Positions 37,015-45,998 of a stretch of 64,000 nucleotides of DNA are shown here, piece after piece; position 1 is the stretch's first letter; each line of letters begins with the position of its first letter. The stretch lies in assembly GCF_003663945.1 (NCBI RefSeq), contig NZ_RCCH01000009.1, positions 1-64,000 on the forward strand, read 5' to 3'. Both the position numbers and the translations under genes were made by a program. The notes under the pieces were generated by a model, which was not told the DNA's origin, made no database searches, and saw only the letters and a list, made by a program, of their open reading frames with translations. The stretch is from Lacinutrix venerupis (lineage in GTDB: Bacteria; Bacteroidota; Bacteroidia; Flavobacteriales; Flavobacteriaceae).

Positions 37015-37830
37015 TTACTTATTTAAAATAGTTTCCATTTCTTGTTGCAAATCTTTAGCATTGTTTGCTGCCGCTTCTGCAAAATCTTTATTATTTGAAG
37101 CATAAATAATTCCTCTTGAAGAATTTATTAATAATCCAACATTTTCACTCATTCCATATTTACATACATCTTGTAAATTTCCACCTTGTGCTCCAACACC
37201 AGGAACCAATAAAAAACTATTTGGAATAATTTTTCTAATCTCTGTAAAATATTCTGCTTTTGTTGCACCAACAACGTACATTAGATTCTCTGAATTTGTA
37301 TACGTTTTAGAGGTTTCTAAAACTTGTTTGTACAACTCTTTCCCTTCTACTTGTTTTGTTTGGAAATCGAAAGCACCTTGATTAGAAGTTAATGCTAACA
37401 AAATAGTGTGCTTGTTTTTAAAAGCTAAAAATGGCTCGACAGAATCTTTACCCATATAAGGCGCAATAGTTATACTATCGAACTCTAAATCTGCAAAAAA
37501 AGCTTTAGCATACATAGTACTTGTATTACCTATATCTCCTCTTTTAGCATCGGCTATTGTAAAAATTTCTGGATGGTTTTTGTTTATATATTTTATAGTC
37601 TTTTCTAAAGCTTGCCAACCTTTAATTCCATATGCTTCGTAAAAAGCTATATTAGGTTTATAAGCGACACATAAATGATGTGTTGCATCAATAATAGCCT
37701 TATTAAATTCGAAAATTGGATCTTCTAATTTTAATAAATGTTGTGGTATTTTATTTAAATCTACATCTAAACCTATACATAGGAAAGAATTCTTTTTTTT
37801 TATTTGAATGGTTAGTTCTTTTGTAGTCAT
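37015..37830 (-). CDS. pyrF: Orotidine-5'-phosphate decarboxylase, type 2
   Basis: A 271-residue enzyme of the longer (type 2) PyrF subfamily; it decarboxylates OMP to UMP, the last de novo pyrimidine step. Motifs: [27 protein letters not shown], the catalytic [11 protein letters not shown] (Asp-Lys-Asp set), VPGVGAQGG and the phosphate-binding SSRGIIYA. It is separated from prfA upstream by a terminator, so it has its own promoter, and is probably cotranscribed with the BtuF-like gene. Confidence 0.95.
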   Translation of the reverse strand: MTTKELTIQIKKKNSFLCIGLDVDLNKIPQHLLKLEDPIFEFNKAIIDATHHLCVAYKPNIAFYEAYGIKGWQALEKTIKYINKNHPEIFTIADAKRGDIGNTSTMYAKAFFADLEFDSITIAPYMGKDSVEPFLAFKNKHTILLALTSNQGAFDFQTKQVEGKELYKQVLETSKTYTNSENLMYVVGATKAEYFTEIRKIIPNSFLLVPGVGAQGGNLQDVCKYGMSENVGLLINSSRGIIYASNNKDFAEAAANNAKDLQQEMETILNK

Positions 37831-37886
37831 TTACTCTAAGTATAATTCCTGCTTATAAAGCGTTTATTTTTCTATATTAATTATAT

Positions 37887-37913
37887 AAAAAAAGCCTCGA
37901 ATTAAGAGGCTTG
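37887..37913 (-). terminator. Terminator after prfA
   Basis: Read on the - strand, AGCCTC and GAGGCT arms around a TTAATTC loop are followed by seven T. It ends the prfA transcript before pyrF. Confidence 0.8.
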
Positions 37914-37917
37914 TAAT

Positions 37918-38994
37918 TTACATAATATCGCTATTGGCTTTTAATTTTTCTGTATTATCTGCCAACATTAACTCATCTATAATTTTTTGAATATCTCCAT
38001 TTACAATATTTTGTAAATCGTAAAGTGTTAGTCCAATTCTATGGTCTGTTACACGACCTTGAGAATAATTATACGTTCTAATTTTTGCACTTCGATCTCC
38101 AGATGTTACCATTGTTCCTCTTAAAGCTGCGTCTTCTTCCATTTTCTTAGCTAACTCTAAGTCGTATAAACGAGAACGCAATACTTTAAAGGCCTTTTCT
38201 TTATTTTTGTGTTGCGATTTCTGGTCTTGACACTGCGCCACTAATCCTGTTGGAATATGTGTTAAACGAACCGCAGAATACGTTGTGTTTACAGATTGTC
38301 CTCCAGGCCCTGAAGAACAGAAATAATCTATACGTACCTCTTTTGGGTCTATTTCCACATCAAATTCTTCGGCTTCTGGAAAAACCATAACGGTTGCGGC
38401 ACTAGTATGTACACGTCCTTGAGTTTCGGTTTGTGGTACACGTTGTACACGGTGTACACCAGCCTCGAACTTTAGTGTTCCATAAACATCTTCTCCAGAA
38501 ACTTCAAATTGTATTTCTTTAAATCCTCCATTTGTACCTTCGCTATAATCTACAGTATCTACTTTCCAACCTTTAGATTCGCAATATTTAGAATACATTC
38601 TAAACAAATCTCCAGCAAAAATACTTGCTTCATCTCCTCCTGTACCAGCTCTTAATTCTACAACAGCGTTTTTAGCATCTTGTGGATCTTTAGGTATTAA
38701 AAGTACTTTTATTTCTTCTTCTAATAAAGGTATCGCTTCTTTTGCTTCGTCGTATTGCATTTTAGCCATGTCTACCATTTCTTGGTCACTGCCGTCTGCA
38801 ATTATTTCTTCAGCTTCAGCTAAATTATTTGTGTACTCTATGTATTGTTCACGTTTATTCATTAACAAACGTAAACTCTTATATTCTCTAGTTAGCTCAA
38901 CATACGTTTTTTGATCTGCTATGATGTCTGGCTGAATGATTAAATCACTAACCTCATCAAAACGTTGTTTTACTATTTGTAGTTTATCTAACAT
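37918..38994 (-). CDS. prfA: Peptide chain release factor 1
   Basis: A 358-residue class I release factor reading UAA and UAG. The PCRF domain (residues 1-200) includes [22 protein letters not shown] and [24 protein letters not shown]. The catalytic loop is [20 protein letters not shown], with the GGQ that triggers peptidyl-tRNA hydrolysis. The anticodon-like loop lies upstream of QGRVHT. A TATTTTTG -7 box lies at 39017-39024. Confidence 0.97.
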   Translation of the reverse strand: MLDKLQIVKQRFDEVSDLIIQPDIIADQKTYVELTREYKSLRLLMNKREQYIEYTNNLAEAEEIIADGSDQEMVDMAKMQYDEAKEAIPLLEEEIKVLLIPKDPQDAKNAVVELRAGTGGDEASIFAGDLFRMYSKYCESKGWKVDTVDYSEGTNGGFKEIQFEVSGEDVYGTLKFEAGVHRVQRVPQTETQGRVHTSAATVMVFPEAEEFDVEIDPKEVRIDYFCSSGPGGQSVNTTYSAVRLTHIPTGLVAQCQDQKSQHKNKEKAFKVLRSRLYDLELAKKMEEDAALRGTMVTSGDRSAKIRTYNYSQGRVTDHRIGLTLYDLQNIVNGDIQKIIDELMLADNTEKLKANSDIM

Positions 38995-39016
38995 CTATAT
39001 TTATAAAATTATGAAA

Positions 39017-39024
39017 CAAAAATA
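39017..39024 (-). promoter_or_regulatory. -7 box for prfA
   Basis: On the - strand it reads TATTTTTG, matching TAnnTTTG, 22 bases before the ATG. No TTG at the usual distance. Confidence 0.5.
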
Positions 39025-39108
39025 CAATAATTAATCAATTTGTTATAGTTTATAATTGTGGTTTCGATTTTTGAAAAATAATAGTAAAAAAATTGCGTTG
39101 TAATTTAT

Positions 39109-39399
39109 ATGTTAAACCAATTTCGCGCTATACTATTTTATTATAAGCATCTTGCCGCATGGTCTTTTATAGTTACATTATTATTAACTATTTATAGTCC
39201 AGGAATAATTAGTGCTTTGTTAACTAAATTATTTTTAATTGGCTTGTTTTATTTTATGATTAGCGATAGAAATATTAGAAAAAAACTAAAGTTTTATAAA
39301 ATGGCAGGTGTCTCTAATTTAAGATTAGTTGCTATTCTTTACTTTATAGATTGTTTTATAACGTGTAGTTTTTTAATTTTAATTGAAGGCTTTATTTAA
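39109..39399 (+). CDS. Small integral membrane protein of unknown function
   Basis: A 96-residue protein with three predicted membrane segments: AAWSFIVTLLLTIYS, IISALLTKLFLIGLFYFMI, and LVAILYFIDCFITCSFLILI. A basic linker RNIRKKLKFYKMAGVSNLRL joins the last two. The FYKMAGVSNLRL segment recalls small membrane proteins that sit beside ABC ATPases in Bacteroidota, but no ATPase gene is here. It overlaps the end of the convergent DUF3078 gene by 4 bases. Confidence 0.7.
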   Translation: MLNQFRAILFYYKHLAAWSFIVTLLLTIYSPGIISALLTKLFLIGLFYFMISDRNIRKKLKFYKMAGVSNLRLVAILYFIDCFITCSFLILIEGFI

Positions 39400-40343
39400 A
39401 ACTCCATAGTAACACCAACACCTAATAGTTGTTTCCATTGTACTCTAGCTCCACGTTCTAAAAATTCATCTTCATTGATGGTTTCTTCTGCTATTTTAAT
39501 ATCATTATCATATTTTAAATGCGAACCTAACGTAGCTTTTACGTAGCTATTTACTTTAAAATCGAAAACTATTTCCCAATCTACATCAACGTTACCGAAG
39601 CTATTTAAATAATCTGTATAAAAACTTAGTTGGTTTCTAATATATATATTCTCAAGTAATTCTGTTTCATAGGCATTAGTTACTAGAATACCCATTTCTG
39701 TTCTAGCATTTTCCCCTTTTTCTATTCTATTTCCTAACTCATCGTAAACAGCTGGTTCGACACCAAAAGATCCTGCGTCTGCAAGTTTTTGATCTAAAAC
39801 ATATGTTCCTTTAAAGGTTAAAGGTGAAAAATAAAAAGATAGTTTTTCAAGATTTTTACCATATTCTACTCCGCCTCCAATAAATAAATAACCAGGTGAC
39901 ATAAAGCGTGAAATTGGATTATCTCTATTAGGATACGTATAACCGTTAGAATATTGTGTTTTAAAATTAAGTCGTCCAGAATAATACCAATTAGTTAAAG
40001 TATCTTTTCTGTAACCTATACTTGATATTAATTCTAATTCGTCTTCTGTTTTCCTTAATTTTTGATTTTCTTGCTTATTAATTCCGTAACGTGTTCTCAC
40101 ACTACTTTTCCATATAAGATTGTCTTTTTTATAACGTAAGCTAGACACCAAATTAAAGAGCGCCGAGACAGAATTACTTCCTCCTGCATTCCAGTTTACA
40201 AATGTAACCTCATTAATATCTAAACCTGCTTGGTTTTTTTGAACCCATTTTACAGTGTCTAAAACTTTAACAATGCTATCTTGATCTTGAGCTTTTACAA
40301 GTTGAAATGAAAATACAACAACAAATAATAAACAATATCTCAT
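39396..40343 (-). CDS. DUF3078 outer-membrane beta-barrel protein
   Basis: A 315-residue protein with signal peptide MRYCLLFVVVFSFQLVKAQ. The DUF3078 hallmarks are FVNWNAGGSNSVSALF, WKSSVRTRYGINKQ, LELISSIGYRKD and YYSGRLNFKTQYSNGYTY. Alternating aromatic strands end KQLLGVGVTMEF, a typical barrel C-terminus. The function is unknown; the family is frequent in Bacteroidota. purM lies 29 bases upstream on the same strand, so they may be cotranscribed. Confidence 0.88.
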   Translation of the reverse strand: MRYCLLFVVVFSFQLVKAQDQDSIVKVLDTVKWVQKNQAGLDINEVTFVNWNAGGSNSVSALFNLVSSLRYKKDNLIWKSSVRTRYGINKQENQKLRKTEDELELISSIGYRKDTLTNWYYSGRLNFKTQYSNGYTYPNRDNPISRFMSPGYLFIGGGVEYGKNLEKLSFYFSPLTFKGTYVLDQKLADAGSFGVEPAVYDELGNRIEKGENARTEMGILVTNAYETELLENIYIRNQLSFYTDYLNSFGNVDVDWEIVFDFKVNSYVKATLGSHLKYDNDIKIAEETINEDEFLERGARVQWKQLLGVGVTMEF

Positions 40344-40372
40344 GAAATTTAATTTTAAGGGCAGTTTTTTAA

Positions 40373-41551
40373 TTAGTAGTTAAACGTTCCAAACTCACTT
40401 TCTATTGTAAGCTTTTTATCTTTTGAAGTTTCTACTCTACCAATAATTTGTGCGTTTACATTAAAAGATTTTGAAATTGAGATTATTTCTTCTGCTATTT
40501 CTGGTGTTACATATAGCTCCATTCTATGTCCACAATTAAAAACTTGGTACATTTCTTTCCAATCTGTTTTTGATTGTTCTTGTATTAATTTAAAAAGTGG
40601 TGGAATTGGAAATAAATTATCTTTTACAATATGTAAATTATCTATAAAATGAAGAATTTTAGTTTGTGCTCCTCCTGAGCAATGCACCATTCCATGTATA
40701 GTTTCAGAATTAAATTTTGATAAAATTTCTTTTATTATTGGCGCATATGTTCTTGTTGGAGACAATACAAGTTTACCTGCATCTATTGGACTGTTTTCTA
40801 CAGCGTCTGTTAATTTTATTTGACCCGAATAAACTAAATCTTCTGGCACAGCCGCATCAAAACTTTCTGGATATTTTTTAGCTAAATAATTATTAAAAAC
40901 ATCGTGTCTAGCAGAAGTTAAACCATTACTTCCCATGCCTCCATTATATTCTTTTTCGTAAGTAGCTTGACCAAAACTCTCGAGTCCTACTATTACATCT
41001 CCTGCCTTTATATTTGAATTATCAATAACATCGCTACGTTTCATTCTTGCAGTAACCGTAGAATCTACAATAATAGTTCTTACTAAATCTCCAACATCTG
41101 CAGTTTCTCCTCCTGTTGAATGTATGGTAACTCCAAAACTTTTTAAGTCTTCTATAAGTTCTTCGGTTCCATTAATTATAGCTGAAAGTACTTCGCCTGT
41201 TATAAGATTTTTATTTCTACCAATGGTTGAAGATAACATAATATTATCTGTTGCACCAACACACAGTAAATCGTCTATATTCATTATTAAAGCATCTTGA
41301 GCGATACCTTTCCATACCGAAACATCTCCTGTTTCTTTCCAATACATATAAGCTAAGGCACTTTTTGTTCCGGCTCCATCTGCATGCATTATTAAACAGT
41401 AATCCTCGTCGTTGGTTAAATAATCTGGAACAATTTTACAAAATGCTTTAGGAAACAAACCTTTATCTATGTTTTTAATGGCATTATGCACATCTTCTTT
41501 AGATGCTGAAACTCCTCTTTGACTATATCTTTTGCTTATTTCCGAACTCAT
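40373..41551 (-). CDS. purM: Phosphoribosylformylglycinamidine cyclo-ligase (AIR synthase)
   Basis: A 392-residue enzyme making AIR from FGAM with ATP in purine synthesis, in the longer Bacteroidota form. Motifs: MHADGAGTKSALAYM, MNIDDLLCVGATDNIMLSSTIGRNK, HSTGGETADVGDLVRT, GGMGSNGLTSARHDVF, and VHCSGGAQTKILHF. The ATP-grasp-like PurM fold functions as a dimer. The N-terminus MSSEISKRYSQRGVSASKEDV is typical. The - strand -7 box TATCTTTG lies 18-25 bases upstream. Confidence 0.93.
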   Translation of the reverse strand: MSSEISKRYSQRGVSASKEDVHNAIKNIDKGLFPKAFCKIVPDYLTNDEDYCLIMHADGAGTKSALAYMYWKETGDVSVWKGIAQDALIMNIDDLLCVGATDNIMLSSTIGRNKNLITGEVLSAIINGTEELIEDLKSFGVTIHSTGGETADVGDLVRTIIVDSTVTARMKRSDVIDNSNIKAGDVIVGLESFGQATYEKEYNGGMGSNGLTSARHDVFNNYLAKKYPESFDAAVPEDLVYSGQIKLTDAVENSPIDAGKLVLSPTRTYAPIIKEILSKFNSETIHGMVHCSGGAQTKILHFIDNLHIVKDNLFPIPPLFKLIQEQSKTDWKEMYQVFNCGHRMELYVTPEIAEEIISISKSFNVNAQIIGRVETSKDKKLTIESEFGTFNY

Positions 41552-41568
41552 AATTGTGTATTAAAACA

Positions 41569-41576
41569 CAAAGATA
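41569..41576 (-). promoter_or_regulatory. -7 box of purM
   Basis: TATCTTTG on the - strand, matching TAnnTTTG, 17 bases before the ATG at 41551. Confidence 0.55.
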
Positions 41577-41648
41577 GTTTTATTAGTAGTTATATCAAAT
41601 GAAGTTGAAAATAACCTGTAATAATGAGTCGGATTTTTTTTATGGTAT

Positions 41649-41681
41649 AAAAAAAGCACGTAAAAATTTTACGTGCTTTTA
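41649..41681 (-). terminator. Terminator of the curli operon
   Basis: AAAAGCACGTAAA and TTTACGTGCTTTT arms with a very short loop, followed on the - strand by seven T. It ends the csg transcript ahead of purM. Confidence 0.9.
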
Positions 41682-41701
41682 ATTTAATTTCTTTTATACA
41701 A

Positions 41702-43228
41702 CTAGTTCCAATCTGGCATTGAAGCAGCTGTAAATAATTCTTTTTCTGAAGTAGCTTGACCAAATTGATAACTTCTAACTCCCGGAGTTGCTCCAATATT
41801 ATTATTTACTCTTGTAAAAATAAAAGCACCTTCTGTTGCAGAAAACTTTACATCTAAATCGTTTTGACCAGGTAACGCTTCTGTAATAACTTGAACATTT
41901 GTTCCTGAACTTATATTATATATAAATATTCTACTTTGAAATTGTCTATAATTATCATCTTCATAACCAGATAAATCTCTAGTATATATTACTTGATTTC
42001 CATTTGCAGAAATATCAATTCCTCCTAAAGCACCACTAAATCCTTCTGCAATAACAGTCTCTTCTGTTTGACTTGATAATCTAACTGTAAAAATTCTTGC
42101 ATTGTAACCATCTGCTGTATTTGTTTTTAGTAAAACTAAATCAGCATCCGAATCAACACTTTCTACTTCTGAAATAAAAGAACCGTCTGTAGTTTGAAAA
42201 ATAGACACAACGCCACTTCCATCTGGATTTATTGAATACAACTTATCAAAATTAGGATAATATAATTTACTACCATTTTGAGCCCAACAAAAATCTACAT
42301 GATCTAGCCTAAAACCTGTTACTGGTACCGTATTAGTTATTTGAGATTTATTAGATCCATCTGTATTCATTGTAAAAATATGAGCATTACCACCAACAGT
42401 TCTTAAATATGCAATTTTATCTGTTGTTACATTAGATCTCGGTCTAAAACTATTATTACTTTCGTTTGTTAGTTTTAATACATCTACATCAACCTCTCCA
42501 TTTCCTGTAGTACTATCGTCTTGATTACCTGAGTAAATTACACTATTTCCATTTTCTTCTTTTACAAATAGAAAAGGATTATTTGGAGAAGTAATTGTGC
42601 TAAATTGACTAATTGATGATGTAACCTCATCGTTAACACCGTCACTTACTCTAACTTGCCAGAAGTAGGTTGTTGACAATTGTAAATTACTAGCTAAATA
42701 AAATGTATCTTGATCTGTTTCAAAAAGTTCTATTTCGTTTGTATTACCATTTCTTAGCTCTAAGGTGTACGATAATTCATCATTTGTATCTGGATCTGAA
42801 GATTCCCAAGTAAATTGTACTTCTAATGGAACTTCTGTAGCTAAGTCTTCTGGAAATACAAGATTAGGTACAGATGGAGCTTGATTATTAGCATCTGATG
42901 TTAAAAGCTCAAAAGAAACAATTACTGCAGATTCTTCAATAACAGTTACAGACTCAAATGCAGTAACAAAACCATCAAGTTCTGCTTGAACAGCATAAGT
43001 TCCTATTGGTGCATTTTCAATAACAAAATTACCTTCTGTATCTGTAAAAACAGTACTTGTTGGAGAATTTGTTGATATTTTCACATTCTCTAAAGGAGCG
43101 TTTGTACCTTCTGCAACAGCTTTACCGTTTATGGACCCAATGCGCACTCCATCAATTTGTTCTTCAGTACAAGTAGTTAATAGCGTTACAGATATAATAA
43201 AAACTAATATATTTTTAAGCGTTCTCAT
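41702..43228 (-). CDS. Beta-propeller lipoprotein at the end of the curli operon
   Basis: A 508-residue lipoprotein from the ATG at 43228, chosen over two earlier in-frame ATGs because it gives the signal MRTLKNILVFIISVTLLTTC with a lipobox. The earlier ones overlap the end of csgG. A carboxypeptidase-regulatory-like beta sandwich follows (about 25-95: TNAPLENVKISTNSP, DTEGNFVIENAPIGTYAV). Then a fibronectin III-like module (about 100-205: TFYLASNLQLSTTYFWQVRV) and a TolB/WD40-like propeller (about 210-505) with repeats such as AYLRTVGGNAHIFTMNTDGS, KLYYPNFDKLYSINPDGSG and VIYTRDLSGYED. It lies 16 bases after csgG and before the operon terminator. A role in curli assembly is inferred from position only. 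Confidence 0.75.
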   Translation of the reverse strand: MRTLKNILVFIISVTLLTTCTEEQIDGVRIGSINGKAVAEGTNAPLENVKISTNSPTSTVFTDTEGNFVIENAPIGTYAVQAELDGFVTAFESVTVIEESAVIVSFELLTSDANNQAPSVPNLVFPEDLATEVPLEVQFTWESSDPDTNDELSYTLELRNGNTNEIELFETDQDTFYLASNLQLSTTYFWQVRVSDGVNDEVTSSISQFSTITSPNNPFLFVKEENGNSVIYSGNQDDSTTGNGEVDVDVLKLTNESNNSFRPRSNVTTDKIAYLRTVGGNAHIFTMNTDGSNKSQITNTVPVTGFRLDHVDFCWAQNGSKLYYPNFDKLYSINPDGSGVVSIFQTTDGSFISEVESVDSDADLVLLKTNTADGYNARIFTVRLSSQTEETVIAEGFSGALGGIDISANGNQVIYTRDLSGYEDDNYRQFQSRIFIYNISSGTNVQVITEALPGQNDLDVKFSATEGAFIFTRVNNNIGATPGVRSYQFGQATSEKELFTAASMPDWN

Positions 43229-43244
43229 ATTTTTAAATTTTAGG

Positions 43245-44747
43245 TTAGTTCTCATCTTCTTCTGCTGGTTTATTTTCAATTTGACTATCCGTATTTTCTA
43301 ATCTTTTTTCTATATTTTCTCTTCTAATTTTTTTAAGCTCTTTATTTCTTTCACGCTTTTCGGCTCTTTCTATATCCTTTTTAGTATTGTAATTACCTAT
43401 GTATAAATTAACGCCAAGACCTACACGTATGTACATATCGTCTCGTTTTCCTCTAATTAAACCGTCTAAATTATCGTTAAGTACAAAGTTATTTTCTACA
43501 AATGCTGTTACTCCTAATCTATCTGTTGCTAAATACTCTAAGCCTAAACCTGCTTGAAGTTTAGGATTAATATTATTAAAATCGCTTGAAATATTTGTTC
43601 CTCCACCCACATAGATATATGGTGACAATTTATCGAAAGGCAAAATATTATATTCGGCATTAGCATCTACAGAAACAAAACTTTTATCAAATATATCTTC
43701 GTTGGAAAGATTGAAAATATTAGCGTTAAGATTTAAGTTGAAATTTGAATTTAGGTAGCGCTTATAACCTAGTCTTGCATTTAAATTAAATTCTGGATTA
43801 ATATAATCGCCATTTATTCTTGTTAATCCTAAAGAACCATGGACAACATTATCTGTCCTTCTTTTAAAAGAAAATCTATTAAAAAGCTCTGTAGAGTTTG
43901 CTTCTTCAACTTCGGCGTTAAAATCTGCAACAAGTTTTTTATCTACATCTATACCTGCTTTTGTAGACCAATAACCATCTTTAATACCTTCTAATATTAA
44001 ATCATGTACTGCCTTTTCTATAGCATCTTTTACAGCTAACTGTACTGGCTCGTTTTGTGTAAAACCTGTTTCTGCCTCTAATAGTCTTTGAAATTTTACA
44101 AATCGAAATAAACTAACATCTACGGCTTGAGATAAAATAGTTTTAGAAACATAAATAGTTTTTAAAATCTCTCCATTTTTAGTTGAAATTGCCCTAAGGT
44201 AAACTGTAATTCTATCTTGGCGGTATTGTGCAGAGCCACCAAGACCAAAATATCTTGCTCCAGCACCACCAGTTACAATATTAGTATCGTAAGATATAAT
44301 ACCTCCTTCTAGCATTAAACCTGCATAAAGCAATGGCTCTATTGGAGGTTCATTAGGGTTAAGACCTTTTATATATTCTTGTTTAGTAGAACGAATAATA
44401 TTTCGCTCTGTAGATAAATTATTAAAATTTTCTCTTTCTAGCGGTATAAAGTAGCCTGAATCTCCTAACGCTTTTATTAAAATTGTAGTTGCACCTTGTG
44501 TTATTGCAGTACTAAAAGTACTTCCGTTTTCTACTGCTTTGTATTGACCTGTTTGATCACTAAAATTATATACCGCAACTTCTAAAGGATTTTTTGGAGG
44601 CGGAAGATCTAAAAGTTTTTTTGTTGATTTAGAAAACTCTCCAATTCTTGCAGATTCTTGAGAAAACGGTTGATTAAAATAAGTTGCACAAGAACTTGCA
44701 AATAAGCATATAGCCATTACGGCTATTATTTTTTTTAAATTATTCAT
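43245..44747 (-). CDS. csgG: Curli secretion channel CsgG with C-terminal beta-barrel extension
   Basis: A 500-residue protein. A lipobox signal (AVMAICLFASSC) is followed by the CsgG domain to about residue 270: VAVYNFSDQTGQYKAVENG, FSTAITQGATTILIKALGDSGYFIPLERENFNNL, GGIISYDTNI, then VTVYLRAIS and VDVSLFRFVKFQRLL. CsgG forms the nonameric outer-membrane pore for curlin export. E. coli CsgG is about 277 residues; here some 220 more follow. They consist of strands such as NLNARLGYKRYLNSNFNLNLNA, YIYVGGGTNISSDF and GVTAFVENNFVL, like an OmpA-type or porin-like barrel, then a charged tail. It is cotranscribed with csgF and csgE. Confidence 0.92.
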   Translation of the reverse strand: MNNLKKIIAVMAICLFASSCATYFNQPFSQESARIGEFSKSTKKLLDLPPPKNPLEVAVYNFSDQTGQYKAVENGSTFSTAITQGATTILIKALGDSGYFIPLERENFNNLSTERNIIRSTKQEYIKGLNPNEPPIEPLLYAGLMLEGGIISYDTNIVTGGAGARYFGLGGSAQYRQDRITVYLRAISTKNGEILKTIYVSKTILSQAVDVSLFRFVKFQRLLEAETGFTQNEPVQLAVKDAIEKAVHDLILEGIKDGYWSTKAGIDVDKKLVADFNAEVEEANSTELFNRFSFKRRTDNVVHGSLGLTRINGDYINPEFNLNARLGYKRYLNSNFNLNLNANIFNLSNEDIFDKSFVSVDANAEYNILPFDKLSPYIYVGGGTNISSDFNNINPKLQAGLGLEYLATDRLGVTAFVENNFVLNDNLDGLIRGKRDDMYIRVGLGVNLYIGNYNTKKDIERAEKRERNKELKKIRRENIEKRLENTDSQIENKPAEEDEN

Positions 44748-44762
44748 AAGAGGTAAAGCTTT

Positions 44763-45173
44763 CTAAGGATTTGGAACTATAACTTGGGTCTGCTCTCCAT
44801 TTAAAGTATCTAATATATTAATTACTAAACCTTCGTCAGACTCAAACACTTCTACATTTAATGAGCCAAATGTAAATGTTCCTTCTTCGTTAAAATCACC
44901 AACAGCATCTACTTGTTGTGCTAAAAGCGCTCTTGATATTTGACTAAGTACTTGTTGGTTTAATTGTTCTCCAAAACGATCTAATTCAGATTCTTCTTCA
45001 GTTTCTGTTCTAGCTTGTGTGAATCCATTTTGTGCATTTGCAGAACTTATTAGCCAGTTATAATTAAATGTATCTCCTCCAAATGCAGGATTTAAAGGCT
45101 TGTAACTAAATTGCTGTGCCACTGCAAGTGTACAAGTGCAAAAAAACAAGAATATAAATAGTTTAAATTTCAT
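44763..45173 (-). CDS. csgF: Curli assembly protein CsgF
   Basis: A 136-residue secreted protein, normal family length. The signal peptide ends AVAQ. The mature N-terminus has the CsgF signature YKPLNPAFGGDTFNYNWLISSANAQN (only a part quoted: NPAFGG and NYNWL). In E. coli this segment plugs into CsgG and the C-terminal half exposes a curli nucleation platform. The C-terminal region (GSLNVEVFESDEGLVINIL) is a beta sheet. It is two bases from csgE and 15 from csgG. Confidence 0.92.
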   Translation of the reverse strand: MKFKLFIFLFFCTCTLAVAQQFSYKPLNPAFGGDTFNYNWLISSANAQNGFTQARTETEEESELDRFGEQLNQQVLSQISRALLAQQVDAVGDFNEEGTFTFGSLNVEVFESDEGLVINILDTLNGEQTQVIVPNP

Positions 45174-45175
45174 AA

Positions 45176-45988
45176 TTAATAGCGTGTTATTGTTTCTTCT
45201 GATTTTTGTAAGAGCTGTAAATATCTAATACTTTTTTGCATTGCAATATTAACCATCTCAAGTAAAAACTTTTTTTTGGGGTTTACAAAAAATTGCCAAA
45301 CTAATTGACCATCTACTTTTACCGAGATTCTTGTTGACCTTCTTTGTCCAGGAACCTCCTCTATTACAATATGCTTATCTGTTTTTATTTGTCTGTTAAA
45401 ATACTCTGAATAAAAATAACGATGAAAATCTCTACCTGCTTTTGTTAGAGTTTTTTGAATAACTAAACCTTGTAAAAAAACACCGTCTTGACCTCCAACC
45501 GCTACATCTCTAGATTCTGGCTGTGTTAACTCTTTCCTATTAGGATCTAATTCTATTTTAATTTGTCCCTCTTCATCACTTGTTAACACTACTCTATCTT
45601 TACCTATTGCTCCTACATTTTCTTCTCCATCAATTATTGGATAAATAAATAATACAAGAATTATTTTACCATCAATATCATTATTAATAGTTAAGGAAGA
45701 TAACACTTTTTTTTGATTACCTTCTAAATAGAAACTATTGCTTTGTGAGGATCTAGAGCTATTATTATTTGCATCGGTTTTAAAAGCTAAAAACTCGTAT
45801 CTTAAATTATATCCTGAAAACTTTAAATTCTCTGCTGTTGCAGAGAATTTTGTAAACTCACTTGACTTTTCAATTTTTATTAAAGCATTAATATCTTTAT
45901 TATAAAATTTTTGTGCATTAACAGTTAAACTGCTAAGCACAAAAATTAATAATATTGTATAATATAGCTTTAGCTTAGAAAAATACAT
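45176..45988 (-). CDS. csgE: Curli assembly protein CsgE with N-terminal extension
   Basis: A 270-residue protein with signal peptide ending VNAQ. The CsgE domain is at the C-terminus (about 165-265: GLVIQKTLTKAGRDFHRYFYSEY, HIVIEEVPGQRRSTRISVKV, QLVWQFFVNPKKKFLLEM). In enterobacteria CsgE (about 129 residues) caps the periplasmic mouth of CsgG and gates curlin. Here about 140 extra residues precede it; they look like a beta-sandwich (KFSGYNLRYEFLAFKTD, DGKIILVLFIYPIIDG). The start lies 10 bases after the CsgB-like stop and the end 2 bases before csgF, so translation is probably coupled. Confidence 0.9.
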   Translation of the reverse strand: MYFSKLKLYYTILLIFVLSSLTVNAQKFYNKDINALIKIEKSSEFTKFSATAENLKFSGYNLRYEFLAFKTDANNNSSRSSQSNSFYLEGNQKKVLSSLTINNDIDGKIILVLFIYPIIDGEENVGAIGKDRVVLTSDEEGQIKIELDPNRKELTQPESRDVAVGGQDGVFLQGLVIQKTLTKAGRDFHRYFYSEYFNRQIKTDKHIVIEEVPGQRRSTRISVKVDGQLVWQFFVNPKKKFLLEMVNIAMQKSIRYLQLLQKSEETITRY

Positions 45989-45998
45989 TTAGAATACA

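Noticed and set aside
41590-41796. 68-codon ORF spanning the end of the curli operon
   Set aside because: It runs through the operon terminator and the end of the propeller lipoprotein gene in another frame; no start signals or family.
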